Shown here one piece after another: positions 53,252 to 61,811 of a stretch of DNA of 64,000 bases. Numbering within the stretch: position 1 is the first letter of the stretch; each line of letters begins with the position of its first letter. Source of the DNA: JAEUIE01 sp046350055 (GTDB lineage Bacteria; Planctomycetota; Planctomycetia; Gemmatales; HRBIN36); NCBI GenBank assembly GCA_046350055.1, contig JAXMBC010000001.1:558001-622000 (forward strand), in the 5' to 3' direction. The notes under the pieces were generated by a model. The model was given only the letters and a program-made list of their open reading frames with translations. It had not been told where the DNA came from and ran no database searches. Position numbers and translations under genes: made by a program.

Positions 53252-53344
53252 GCCGACCGCGACGCCGCGTACTCCACGGGCATGACGGAAGGGATGGAGC
53301 TGAGCTACCAAAATCTGGATGGCGTGCTGGCGGAGGGGTCTTAG
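53252..53344 (+). pseudogene. Relic of an AHSA1-gene 3' end
   Basis: About 90 bases match the end of the AHSA1 gene at 51154-51645 (identical through ADRDAAYSTGMTEGMELSYQ, then diverging), with its own stop. The rest of the gene is gone. It lies 2 bases before the next gene's start and may still drive coupled translation. Confidence 0.75.
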
Positions 53345-53346
53345 AC

Positions 53347-53829
53347 GTGGATTGGAAACAACTCACGATTGATGCGAGCGGCCTCGACTGCGATCGCCTG
53401 TTGTCCGACTGGCGATGGCTGGTCCCAGAGTCTCTTCGGCCGTTCTCACTCACGATGTTCGGCGACTGGTTCTTTGAGGATTCGGCTGGCCGCGTATTCT
53501 TTCTCGACACCGTTGGCGCGGAGTTGTCGGAGATCGCGTCATCGCGGCAGGCGTTTCTTGCCGAACGGACAAAACAAGAAAACCTAGATCAATGGTTCAT
53601 GGCCGACCTTGCGATGCTTTGCTGGGAGCGTGGGCTCCGTCCAGGGCCGGGGCAATGCCTTAGCTTCAAGATTCCTCCGATCCTGAGTGGACCACTTGAA
53701 CTTGGCAACATTGAGGTTTGCGATTTGATGGTACATGAGACCATCACCGCTCAACTTCATCGTCAAACGAAGAACCTTGCGGAAGGCACTGTAATCAATC
53801 GCTTCACTGTAGATGGTGAGGTGCCCTGA
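53347..53829 (+). CDS. DUF1851-like protein, possible T6SS-immunity type
   Basis: The 160-residue product starts at a GTG. Its middle (FGDWFFEDSAGRVFFLDTVG, then AELSEIASSRQAFLAERTKQ) resembles DUF1851/GAD-like proteins, which are often immunity partners of secreted toxins. No toxin gene is adjacent. The relic before it shows that this locus was rearranged. Confidence 0.5.
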   Translation: MDWKQLTIDASGLDCDRLLSDWRWLVPESLRPFSLTMFGDWFFEDSAGRVFFLDTVGAELSEIASSRQAFLAERTKQENLDQWFMADLAMLCWERGLRPGPGQCLSFKIPPILSGPLELGNIEVCDLMVHETITAQLHRQTKNLAEGTVINRFTVDGEVP

Positions 53830-53871
53830 CTGATCGATCGCTAGCAATCGGCTACTGGAGTTCCACCAACC

Positions 53872-54717
53872 ATGAAGACCACAGCCCTCGTCCTCACCCT
53901 CCTCCTACCGTCTCTCGCGACGGCCCAACAGCAGCCCACCACCGGCTACGCGCCGGTCAACGGCCTCAAACTGTACTACGAAGTCCACGGCAGTGGCGAA
54001 CCAGTGGTATTGCTCCACGGGGCGTTCATGACCATCAGCAACAACTGGACTGGCTGGATCGGCGAGCTCGCCAAGACGCAGAAGGTGATTGCCATCGAAA
54101 TGCAGGGCCACGGCCGCACGGGTGACATCGATCGCGACATCAGCCCGGCGAACCTGGCCGACGACGTGGCGGCCTTGCTCGATCACCTCAAGATCGCCAA
54201 GGCGGACATCCTCGGCTACAGCATGGGTGGCGGCGTGGCGATGCAGTGTGCGATCCGCCATCCCGGCAAAGTGCGGAAGGTAGTCGTCATTTCGTCCTAC
54301 TTCCGTCGCGACGGCGTGGTCAAGGAAGGGCAAGAAGCGTTAGCGAAACTCTCGGCGGACGTCTTCCTCGGCTCGCACCTCGAAACCGAGTACAAGAAGC
54401 TGAGCCCGACGCCGGATGCCTTTCCGCAGTTCATTAAACGGATGGTCGCCTCGGCTTCCAAAGGAGACAGCATCACTGCCGACAAGCTGAAGGCCACCAC
54501 GGCACCCATGTTCTTCATTCATGGTGATGCCGACGGTATTCGGCTTGAGCACGTCGCGGAGATGTTCCGAGCCAAGGGTGGCGGGACGCACGGTGACCTG
54601 GGGCCTCGCACCACCTCACGGTTGGCCATCGTGCCCGATGCGACGCATGTGACGCTGATGCAGCGGATGGGGGTGATCGTGCCGATGGTGAACGCGTTTC
54701 TCAACGCCAAGCCTTAA
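53872..54717 (+). CDS. Secreted alpha/beta hydrolase
   Basis: The 281-residue product has a signal peptide (TTALVLTLLLPSLATAQ). The hydrolase fold is clear: VVLLHGAFMTIS (oxyanion loop), EMQGHGRTG, nucleophile Ser in DILGYSMGGGVA (about residue 123), an acid in FFIHGDADGI, and the catalytic His in VPDATHVTLM (about 260). It would act in the periplasm on an ester or similar bond. The substrate is unknown. Confidence 0.88.
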   Translation: MKTTALVLTLLLPSLATAQQQPTTGYAPVNGLKLYYEVHGSGEPVVLLHGAFMTISNNWTGWIGELAKTQKVIAIEMQGHGRTGDIDRDISPANLADDVAALLDHLKIAKADILGYSMGGGVAMQCAIRHPGKVRKVVVISSYFRRDGVVKEGQEALAKLSADVFLGSHLETEYKKLSPTPDAFPQFIKRMVASASKGDSITADKLKATTAPMFFIHGDADGIRLEHVAEMFRAKGGGTHGDLGPRTTSRLAIVPDATHVTLMQRMGVIVPMVNAFLNAKP

Positions 54718-54851
54718 GCAACTTGCGTGCAATATTTTTAATATGACGCATGAAGGGAACACACGTGGGAAAGGAATCTCCCTTGCGAGCCACTGCCATT
54801 TACGTTAATACTGCCTCCCATTGACATGAGGTCCCGCAGTGGAGTGCTACA

Positions 54852-56504
54852 GTGAATCGTTGGATATTCGGTTGCCTGGCTACAGCCTTCACTTCGACTA
54901 GCGTTTTGGCTCAAGCCCCTACCTGGGGTAATTACAACGGCAATGCTCAGCATACAGGGCTATCCACTGTTCCTCTTGTGGAAATGAACCAGATCAAGTG
55001 GTCCACCCCAGTAGACCTCAATCCCCAGTATTCAGGCAATAATCTGCTGATCCATTATGGTTCACCCCTGGCCACCGCAGGAAACACGATCATTGTCCCG
55101 GTCAAAACTGGTGCTACCGGTGGGTTCCAGGTAGAAGGACGAAGTGGTTACGATGGCGCTCTGCTGTGGACTCAGAGCACGGATTACCAATTACCTCCAC
55201 ACGACTGGACACCTAGCTTCTCTCCCACCATCACACCTACTAACAGCCTGTATTATGCTGGCGAAGCGGGAACCGTCTTCACCCGCTCCAACCTGAATCA
55301 ACCAGGCACTGTCAGCGCCAATCGACTCGCGTTCTACGGCAACGCCAATTACACGGCGAGCAGTGTCGCTGAACGAGCTAAGGTACAGATCAACACTCCT
55401 ATCACCTCAGACACAGCGGGCAACATCTATTTTGGTTACCAGGTAACAAGTAATGCAACGCTCGGAAGCATCACGTTGCCGGCAGGAGGCGGAATCGCTC
55501 GCATTGATTCCGCCGGTAATGGTACTTTTGCTTCTGTCTCTTCTCTCGCTGCAGCAGCCGGCATCACTGATCTCACACTCAGTAAAATCGCACACAATGC
55601 TGCTCCCGCACTCAGTAATGATGGCAGTACGGTGTACGTGCCGCTCACGACCAACGCAGGGACCGGCTTTGGCAGCGGTTACCTGATGGGCATAAACAGC
55701 ACGACACTGACTGCCGTCTCGAATGTGAAGTTAATGGATGTCAATACGACGACAAACACGGCCCGCCTACCTGAAGCAGGTTCGGCCTCGGTAATGGTCG
55801 CGCCTGATGGTAATGTCTTCTACGGAGTTTTGGAAAACACCACGCAGTATCACAGCCGCGGCTGGATGCTGCAGTACAGTGCCGATCTGAGTCAGACGAA
55901 AATACCCAGTCGGTTCGGCTGGGACGATACTGCGAGCATCGTGCCCAGCGGCCTGGTGCCCAGTTATTCCGGACCATCCAGCTACTTGATCATGACCAAG
56001 TACAATAACTACGCTGGTCTTGGTGGCGATGGAATTAACAAACTCGGCCTATTCGACCCTAACGTATCAGAGGCCGATGAAATATACGGCAGGCAGGTGA
56101 TGAAACTCGTCATGAGTGTAACCGGGCCGACAGCAGACCCTGAATATAGCGACACTCATCCCGGAGCCGTGCGAGAATGGTGCATTAACGCTGCTGCTGT
56201 TGATCCATTCAACAGAGCCATTCTTGTTAACAGCGAGGATGGCAAATCGTACTGCTGGGACCTGGTCAATAATATCCTGACCGATTCCATCACGTTGACA
56301 CCGGGCATAGGTGAAGCCTATACACCCACCATCATTGGCCCCGACGGTACCGGGTATGCGATCAACAACGGCACCTTGTTTGCCTTGTCGAATGTATCAG
56401 TTCCGGAACCGTCGAGCCTTGTGTTATGCTTTGGTGGCGTATTGGGACTAGGGCTCTATGGCTTTCACAAGCGGAAAGCATGGCGTAAGGACATGGCGAG
56501 CTGA
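54852..56504 (+). CDS. Secreted PEP-CTERM protein, PQQ/beta-propeller-like
   Basis: The 550-residue product (GTG start) has a signal peptide (WIFGCLATAFTSTSVLAQ). The mature part repeats blade-like strands (GSPLATAGNTIIVPVKTGAT, NSLYYAGEAGTVFTRSNLNQ, DTAGNIYFGYQV), as in PQQ-type propellers. The end is VPEPSSLVLCFGGVLGLGLY then KRK, a PEP-CTERM sorting tail. Its role at the cell surface is unknown. Confidence 0.82.
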   Translation: MNRWIFGCLATAFTSTSVLAQAPTWGNYNGNAQHTGLSTVPLVEMNQIKWSTPVDLNPQYSGNNLLIHYGSPLATAGNTIIVPVKTGATGGFQVEGRSGYDGALLWTQSTDYQLPPHDWTPSFSPTITPTNSLYYAGEAGTVFTRSNLNQPGTVSANRLAFYGNANYTASSVAERAKVQINTPITSDTAGNIYFGYQVTSNATLGSITLPAGGGIARIDSAGNGTFASVSSLAAAAGITDLTLSKIAHNAAPALSNDGSTVYVPLTTNAGTGFGSGYLMGINSTTLTAVSNVKLMDVNTTTNTARLPEAGSASVMVAPDGNVFYGVLENTTQYHSRGWMLQYSADLSQTKIPSRFGWDDTASIVPSGLVPSYSGPSSYLIMTKYNNYAGLGGDGINKLGLFDPNVSEADEIYGRQVMKLVMSVTGPTADPEYSDTHPGAVREWCINAAAVDPFNRAILVNSEDGKSYCWDLVNNILTDSITLTPGIGEAYTPTIIGPDGTGYAINNGTLFALSNVSVPEPSSLVLCFGGVLGLGLYGFHKRKAWRKDMAS

Positions 56505-56767
56505 ACAATCCGTTCGCTGAGATCCGGACAAGCTGCAAGCTGGTCAGAAGCCCGCTTATAGTCAATTCGATAAAGAATATCCTGCATTCGAACGGTTTGT
56601 GGCTCGGCGGAAGCCTCGTCCACCCCACCTCGATCCGCTCATTTTCTAACTGAGCATCAATAGGCCAGATAAACTCTCAGTGACAATTGGATGGAATAAT
56701 TGTCAGGGAAATAGTGTTGCGCGCAGTTATGATGTATGAGCTTGATTTGTGCCTATGGCAAGACTGT

Positions 56768-57382
56768 ATGAAATTGGACAAGTCATCACTGGTCGACCCA
56801 GAATTCGGAGTATTGCTTGCCCAATTTCGGGACAAGCTTAAACGGGTGGTTCGTTGTCGGATGGATCGCCGTCTGCAAGGTCGAATCGATGCTTCTGATG
56901 TCGTTCAGGATGCGTGTATGGAAGCAGCCAGGCGTTACCCGGAGTTTCGGAAAGAGGCAAAAATGCCTGTTTACCTTTGGCTTCGGTTCCTGACCATGCA
57001 GCAACTGGCGATTCTGCAGCGTCAACACCTGGGAAGCAAGATGCGCTCCGTGATGCGTGAAGTGTCGCTGCAGGGCGAACAGTTTCCGACAGCCAATGTA
57101 GCGATGCTCGCTGATGTACTCTCCGGGAACTTTACTTCACCCAGTTCCGCTGTCGCACGGAAGGAGCTCCAGAGTCGACTTATTGCCGCACTGGATGCAC
57201 TCGATCCCCATGACCGTGAGATTCTTACACTTCGACATTTTGAGCAGTTGAATACCGTGGAATCCGCACAGGTTTTGGGAATCAGTGAAGGCCTGGCAAG
57301 CACACGCTATGGTCGAGCGGTACGGAAACTCCTGGTAGTGATCAAGGAACTCTTCGGCTCCGAGAGCGAGTTTCGGCCATGA
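56768..57382 (+). CDS. Sigma-70-family factor, planctomycete type
   Basis: From the Met at 56768 the product has 204 residues. Region 2 includes KRVVRCRMDRRLQGRIDASD and VVQDACMEAARRYPEFRKEA; region 4 includes PHDREILTLRHFEQLNTVES and a helix-turn-helix to the end. GRIDASDVVQDA is typical of the planctomycete sigma family. Longer starts (TTG 56687, ATG 56732 region) are open; the family length favours 56768. It overlaps the kinase gene by ATGA, as in the pair at 27061-30212. Confidence 0.88.
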   Translation: MKLDKSSLVDPEFGVLLAQFRDKLKRVVRCRMDRRLQGRIDASDVVQDACMEAARRYPEFRKEAKMPVYLWLRFLTMQQLAILQRQHLGSKMRSVMREVSLQGEQFPTANVAMLADVLSGNFTSPSSAVARKELQSRLIAALDALDPHDREILTLRHFEQLNTVESAQVLGISEGLASTRYGRAVRKLLVVIKELFGSESEFRP

Positions 57383-60093
57383 CTACAGTAACTGGGAATT
57401 CCCACGATCCGGTCGATCGGTTAGCAGAAGATTTTCTGGATCGCTACCGCCGTGGTGAGAGACCGTCACTCACCGAGTATGCCAGGCAGTTCCCTGATGT
57501 CGCCAATGAAGTGGCTGATGTCATTCAAGTCATGCTGATGATGGAGAATCTTGGTGCCGAGCAGGTCGAGAATCTGGAAGCACCTCCACTGCCCGACAAA
57601 CTGGGTGACTATCAGATCGTGCGAGAGCTGGGCCGGGGCGGGATGGGCGTGGTGTATGAAGCGATTCAGGAACAGTTAGGCAGGCATGTTGCACTCAAGG
57701 TCCTGCCGGTAGCTTCGCTTCTGAAAACAAACAACCTGGAACGCTTTCGGCGTGAGGCAAAGGCTGCTGCGCGATTGCATCACACCAATATTGTCCCTGT
57801 TCACGGCGTCGGTGCGCAGGACGGCATTCATTACTATGCCATGCAGTATATCCAGGGTCAGGGACTGGATTCCCTGATAAAAGAAGTGAAACAACAACGG
57901 TCGTCCACAGGTCTCAAAGATACGATTCGGGACGCTGCAGCATCAACACAACATTCGACCATTTCCGGTTTCAGCAGTCGTCACGACTATGCTCATGCTG
58001 TGGCCCGCATCGGGTTTCAGATTGCGGATGCAATTGCCCATGCGCATGCCCAAGGCGTTCTGCATCGGGACATTAAACCAAGCAACATCCTGCTGGATCA
58101 GGAGGGTTGTGCATGGCTGAGCGATTTCGGCCTGGCCCAGTTCGACTCCGATGATCAGCTCACCGGAACTGGCGACATTGTCGGCACGTTGCGTTACATG
58201 GCACCCGAGCGGTTCAAACGACCGGGCGATGCTCGCAGCGACATTTATTCTCTGGGAATGACCTTATATGAACTGCTGACACTGCAACCGGCGTTTCAGG
58301 ATCAAGATCGCGCCAAGCTCATTCATCAGATTCTCAAAGAAGAACCTGCATCATTGCGAAAACTTGAGCCTGGTCTCCCCCGCGATCTGGAAACAATCGT
58401 TCTTAAAGCAATCACCAAGGAACCGGAGCATCGCTACCAGAAAGCAGAAGACTTAGCCGAGGATTTGAATCGATTTCTGATCGACCGTCCTGTTGCTGCT
58501 CGGCGTTTGCAATGGTGGGAGCGATCCTGGCGGTGGGTAGCACGCAATCGTGCCATCACCATCGCTGCTGCACTGGCATTCCTGACACTCCTGGTAGGTC
58601 TTGCCATGACCTACTGGCAGTGGCGGAGAGCGGAAGCATTCGCTCTAGCTGAGAGTGATGCAGCTGCAAAGGCAGAAGTCCAGCGGCAACAGGCACAGAC
58701 AAATGCTGATTTGGCCTGGAGGAATTTCCGTGCGATACTCGATGGCCTCACAAACACGAACAATATGACCTCACCGGAACTGAAGAAAGGTGTTCTGCAA
58801 CATGCTCTAGCCATGCACCGTCAGTATCTGAGCAAAGTCCAGGATTTGCCAAAAAGCTACGAGATGGCACGTATTGCCAATGATCTAGGCCTACTTCATC
58901 ATGACAGTGGAGATTTCAAAACAGCCCAGGAGTATTACCGCACTGCCATTGCCACCTATGAAGGCATACTGCAAGCTCAGCCGGAAAATCAGGAAGCCGT
59001 GGCTGGCTGTGCCATGAATCTGACCTTTCTTGCCAAGAGTTTGTATTCAGCATCTCAAGCTGACAACAAGCCAGCTACGGAAGCATTGGCCGCTGCGCAA
59101 AAGAGCGTTGAGCTCATTCGGCCTTTGCATGAGAAAGATCCTGCAAATATCGTTACCTCCACCAGGATGATCTACTGTCTTTCGACGCTGGCCCAAGTCA
59201 ACAGCATCACATCCGGCCCCTGGAGAACCCTTCTTCAGGAAGCAGGTCAGATTATCGAACAACTTGGTCCATTGCCCGGCAAGTTGACAATCAGCCAACT
59301 GGAATCTGTGACTGCCTGCCATAAACTGCATGCCACGCTGCTAACCATGGATAAGAAATTCAATGAAGCCCTGCCAGAAGCTGAAACAGCATATCGGTTA
59401 GCAACTACCTTAGCTCGAGACTATCCACAGGCACATAATCTGCAGCGACTTTTTACAGAGTGCAGCTCAATTCTAGCAGTCGTGCTGACCAATCTCCAGA
59501 AGTATGATCAAGCAGAGAAACTCCATCGCGATAATGTCGAGCTTTTCAGAAGTCTTCTGTTGCACGATAGTGAAAATGCCACGCACCACAGCAACCTTGG
59601 AGGTGAACTCAACAATCTTGCAATCGCTTTAGGCAGACTGGATAAAGTCACTGAGGCCTTGAGGTTGATCGATGAGGCTATCAAAGAGCAGCGTATGGCA
59701 CTACGACAGTTTCCTAATCATAAGCAATATGTGGGCTTCCTTTACAACCATTACAAAACCCAGACTCGGCTTCACCTCCAGGTCAAAGACCATATCCAGG
59801 CAGCCAATGCCGCCAGGCAATTGGGCACGTTTTCATTCACGAAGGGGAACAATCACTACGAAGCTGCCCTGTACTTGTGCCGAGCGGGCGATTTGGCTGC
59901 GCAAGATCAGAGATTGGCTGAACAGGAGCGTCGCAAACAAGCTAGCCTTGATTATGATCAGGCGATGGCACACCTCAAAACCGCCATCGATCGAGGCTAT
60001 GCTGATAAAACCAAAATTCAAAGCCAGCCATTTCACGGGCTGAAGAAACGCCAAGACTATCAACAACTCCTGCGTGAGCCATCGTTGAAATAG
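57379..60093 (+). CDS. Transmembrane serine/threonine kinase with helical repeats
   Basis: This 904-residue protein has the kinase domain at about residues 72-380: GRGGMGVVYEA, the Lys in HVALKVLP, HRDIKPSNIL, DFGLAQF and MAPERFK. An acidic N-terminal region precedes it (TEYARQFPDVANEVADVIQ). A membrane helix follows (ITIAAALAFLTLLVGLAMTY, about 395-412), then TPR-like helices (AQEYYRTAIATYEGILQAQP and others). The ATGA overlap with the sigma gene implies coupled expression and probable phosphorylation of that sigma factor. Confidence 0.95.
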   Translation: MTTVTGNSHDPVDRLAEDFLDRYRRGERPSLTEYARQFPDVANEVADVIQVMLMMENLGAEQVENLEAPPLPDKLGDYQIVRELGRGGMGVVYEAIQEQLGRHVALKVLPVASLLKTNNLERFRREAKAAARLHHTNIVPVHGVGAQDGIHYYAMQYIQGQGLDSLIKEVKQQRSSTGLKDTIRDAAASTQHSTISGFSSRHDYAHAVARIGFQIADAIAHAHAQGVLHRDIKPSNILLDQEGCAWLSDFGLAQFDSDDQLTGTGDIVGTLRYMAPERFKRPGDARSDIYSLGMTLYELLTLQPAFQDQDRAKLIHQILKEEPASLRKLEPGLPRDLETIVLKAITKEPEHRYQKAEDLAEDLNRFLIDRPVAARRLQWWERSWRWVARNRAITIAAALAFLTLLVGLAMTYWQWRRAEAFALAESDAAAKAEVQRQQAQTNADLAWRNFRAILDGLTNTNNMTSPELKKGVLQHALAMHRQYLSKVQDLPKSYEMARIANDLGLLHHDSGDFKTAQEYYRTAIATYEGILQAQPENQEAVAGCAMNLTFLAKSLYSASQADNKPATEALAAAQKSVELIRPLHEKDPANIVTSTRMIYCLSTLAQVNSITSGPWRTLLQEAGQIIEQLGPLPGKLTISQLESVTACHKLHATLLTMDKKFNEALPEAETAYRLATTLARDYPQAHNLQRLFTECSSILAVVLTNLQKYDQAEKLHRDNVELFRSLLLHDSENATHHSNLGGELNNLAIALGRLDKVTEALRLIDEAIKEQRMALRQFPNHKQYVGFLYNHYKTQTRLHLQVKDHIQAANAARQLGTFSFTKGNNHYEAALYLCRAGDLAAQDQRLAEQERRKQASLDYDQAMAHLKTAIDRGYADKTKIQSQPFHGLKKRQDYQQLLREPSLK

Positions 60094-60259
60094 GCGTTGT
60101 GTTTGTCCCCCCCTTCTCAGCAGTTCACTATTTGAGCCAGGTAATAACTCGCCTGGAGTTAAATAGCACCTGAAAATGTTCGCATTTGTCTGTCTTGTTT
60201 CTGCCCCTGCGCGCAGTTAAGTCATTGCTCACTCTGTTTTACGCCTCCTGAGGTGAATC

Positions 60260-60498
60260 ATGCCTCAACGTCTGACGGTCTGTCTCACTGTCTTGATCGT
60301 TATTTCATTCACTGGGCCGACTTATGCTCAAACTAATGCCACGTGGAATGGCACCAACGGTAACTGGACCGATGCTACTCGCTGGTCCACCAATCCTATT
60401 TTTCCCAATAACGGACAACCCTCTGCAGGAGATCTCTACAACGCGATTGTGAATGGTGGCACCATTACACTCGATCAGAACTGTCCCGTCCTAGCCGG
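60260..60498 (+). pseudogene. N-terminal part of a secreted repeat protein, cut by IS3
   Basis: The fragment (about 80 codons) holds a signal peptide (RLTVCLTVLIVISFTGPTYA) and the first repeat (TNATWNGTNGNWTDATRWST), of the kind found in autotransporter-like beta proteins. It is interrupted at 60499 by the IS3 element. Removing 60499-61811 joins it in frame to the downstream part (GGT TAT TTA at the joint), so the gene was intact before insertion. Confidence 0.7.
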
Positions 60499-60538
60499 AG
60501 TCTACACTCCCCGTGAGTTATGAACAAGGAGTGTAGGG

Positions 60539-60883
60539 ATGGAACGAGCGCGAATGGTGGTGAGCCCGGAGGTAAAACGGGCGATCGTAGAGGAGCTGGA
60601 GAGTGGTCAGCTCTCGCTGCGAGAAGCGGCGGCTCGTGGGCATTCGACGGTGAGTCGCGTACAACTGTGGCTGAAGGAGTACGGCAAGTATCAACCCAAG
60701 CGTGACATCGTCGAGGTCGTGATGAAGAGTGAAGAAGAGAAGATCGCCGCCCTGGAGAAGGCGTTGGCGGAAGCCCACCTGAAGCTGCTGGTGCACGAGA
60801 AGATCATCGAGCTGGCAGGGAAGAAGTACAAGGTGGACTTAAAAAAGCTTTTGGGTCGCCGCCGTCGAGCAGTGCCGAGGTGA
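60539..60883 (+). CDS. IS3 orfA (helix-turn-helix/leucine zipper subunit)
   Basis: The 114-residue product has a helix-turn-helix (VKRAIVEELESGQLSLREAA) and a leucine-zipper-like helix (EKIAALEKALAEAHLKLLVH), as in IS3 orfA. Its end overlaps the orfB frame by 41 bases. A run of six A (60841-60846) then GCTTTT near the overlap is where frameshifting would occur. Confidence 0.88.
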   Translation: MERARMVVSPEVKRAIVEELESGQLSLREAAARGHSTVSRVQLWLKEYGKYQPKRDIVEVVMKSEEEKIAALEKALAEAHLKLLVHEKIIELAGKKYKVDLKKLLGRRRRAVPR

Positions 60884-61760
60884 GACCGAAGCCGGGCTCG
60901 GGCAACTCTGCCGGGCGGTAGGGCGAAGCCGGGATGCGTACTACAAGCATCACCAGCGTAGCAGAGATGACAGCGACGAGGAGGCAGTGATCTTGAAGAC
61001 GGTCGAGACGATTCGTGCGAAGGAACCTCGCGTGGGCACGCGGAAGCTGGTGGACCGGCTTCACAAGCACCACGCCACGAAGGTAGGTCGCGACCGTCTG
61101 TTTGACTTGCTTCGTAACGCGGGTCGCCTGGTGAAGGTGAAGAAACGCTTTGAAAAGACGACCTATTCGCGTCATGGTTACGCCGTGGCACCGAACCGGA
61201 TCAAGGGGCGGAAGATCACGAAGCCGAACCAGGTGCTGGTCTGCGACTGCACATACATCCGGCTGCGTGGTCGGCAGTTCGCCTACCTGTTTCTGGTGAG
61301 CGATGCGTACACACGACGGATCGTGGGGCATCACGTGAGCCGGGACTTGTCGCACCACTCGGCAGTGATCGCACTGTCGAAGGCGGCAAGCTGGCTGCGG
61401 GAGACCCAGGGCGTGTCGGGGCAGGGCGTGATTCATCACTCTGATCGCGGCTGCCAGTACTGCTGTCACGAGTTCCTGGCGGCGTTGCGGTCGTACGGGA
61501 TGGAGTCGAGCATGACCGATGCCGATCACTGTTACCAAAACGCCATCGCCGAGCGGATCAACGGCATCCTCAAGGACGAGTTCAACCTGGACGCGGACTT
61601 CATGGATATCAACCAGCTACGAACAGCGGTCGACCAAGCCGTGGAGGTGTACAACACGATACGGACGCATTGGAGCCTGGGCCTGCGAACTCCGCAGGAG
61701 ATGTATGCCCAGGCTTCCCTAACAACCCCAAGCAGGTGTGGCACCGAGGGAAGTTGTTGA
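60843..61760 (+). CDS. IS3 orfB transposase
   Basis: The frame is open from 60843 (SFWVAAVEQCRGETEAGLGQ, then LCRAVGRSRDAYYKHHQ, a typical orfB start) to 61760. The DDE residues are visible: Asp in VLVCDCTYIRL, Asp in HHSDRGCQYC, Glu in NAIAERINGILKDEF. An internal GTG at 60987 gives a shorter form. The frame is +1 relative to orfA, unlike the usual -1 of IS3, which is odd. Confidence 0.85.
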   Translation, partial: KSFWVAAVEQCRGETEAGLGQLCRAVGRSRDAYYKHHQRSRDDSDEEAVILKTVETIRAKEPRVGTRKLVDRLHKHHATKVGRDRLFDLLRNAGRLVKVKKRFEKTTYSRHGYAVAPNRIKGRKITKPNQVLVCDCTYIRLRGRQFAYLFLVSDAYTRRIVGHHVSRDLSHHSAVIALSKAASWLRETQGVSGQGVIHHSDRGCQYCCHEFLAALRSYGMESSMTDADHCYQNAIAERINGILKDEFNLDADFMDINQLRTAVDQAVEVYNTIRTHWSLGLRTPQEMYAQASLTTPSRCGTEGSC

Positions 61761-61811
61761 CATGTCAATATCCCCCGGACCCCCCTTTTACTACTACTAC
61801 GGGTGTAGACT

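Larger units (their letters stand above)
60499..61811 (+). mobile_element. IS3-family insertion sequence (1,313 bp)
   Basis: The ends are AGTCTACAC (60499-60507) and its complement GTGTAGACT (61803-61811). Inside are orfA and orfB with the DDE transposase signature. No target duplication is visible, but the in-frame joint supports these borders. Confidence 0.85.

Noticed and set aside
60539..60883. Programmed -1 frameshift as in classical IS3
   Set aside because: The A6G run fits, but orfB is in the +1 phase relative to orfA, so the usual -1 mechanism would not produce the fusion.
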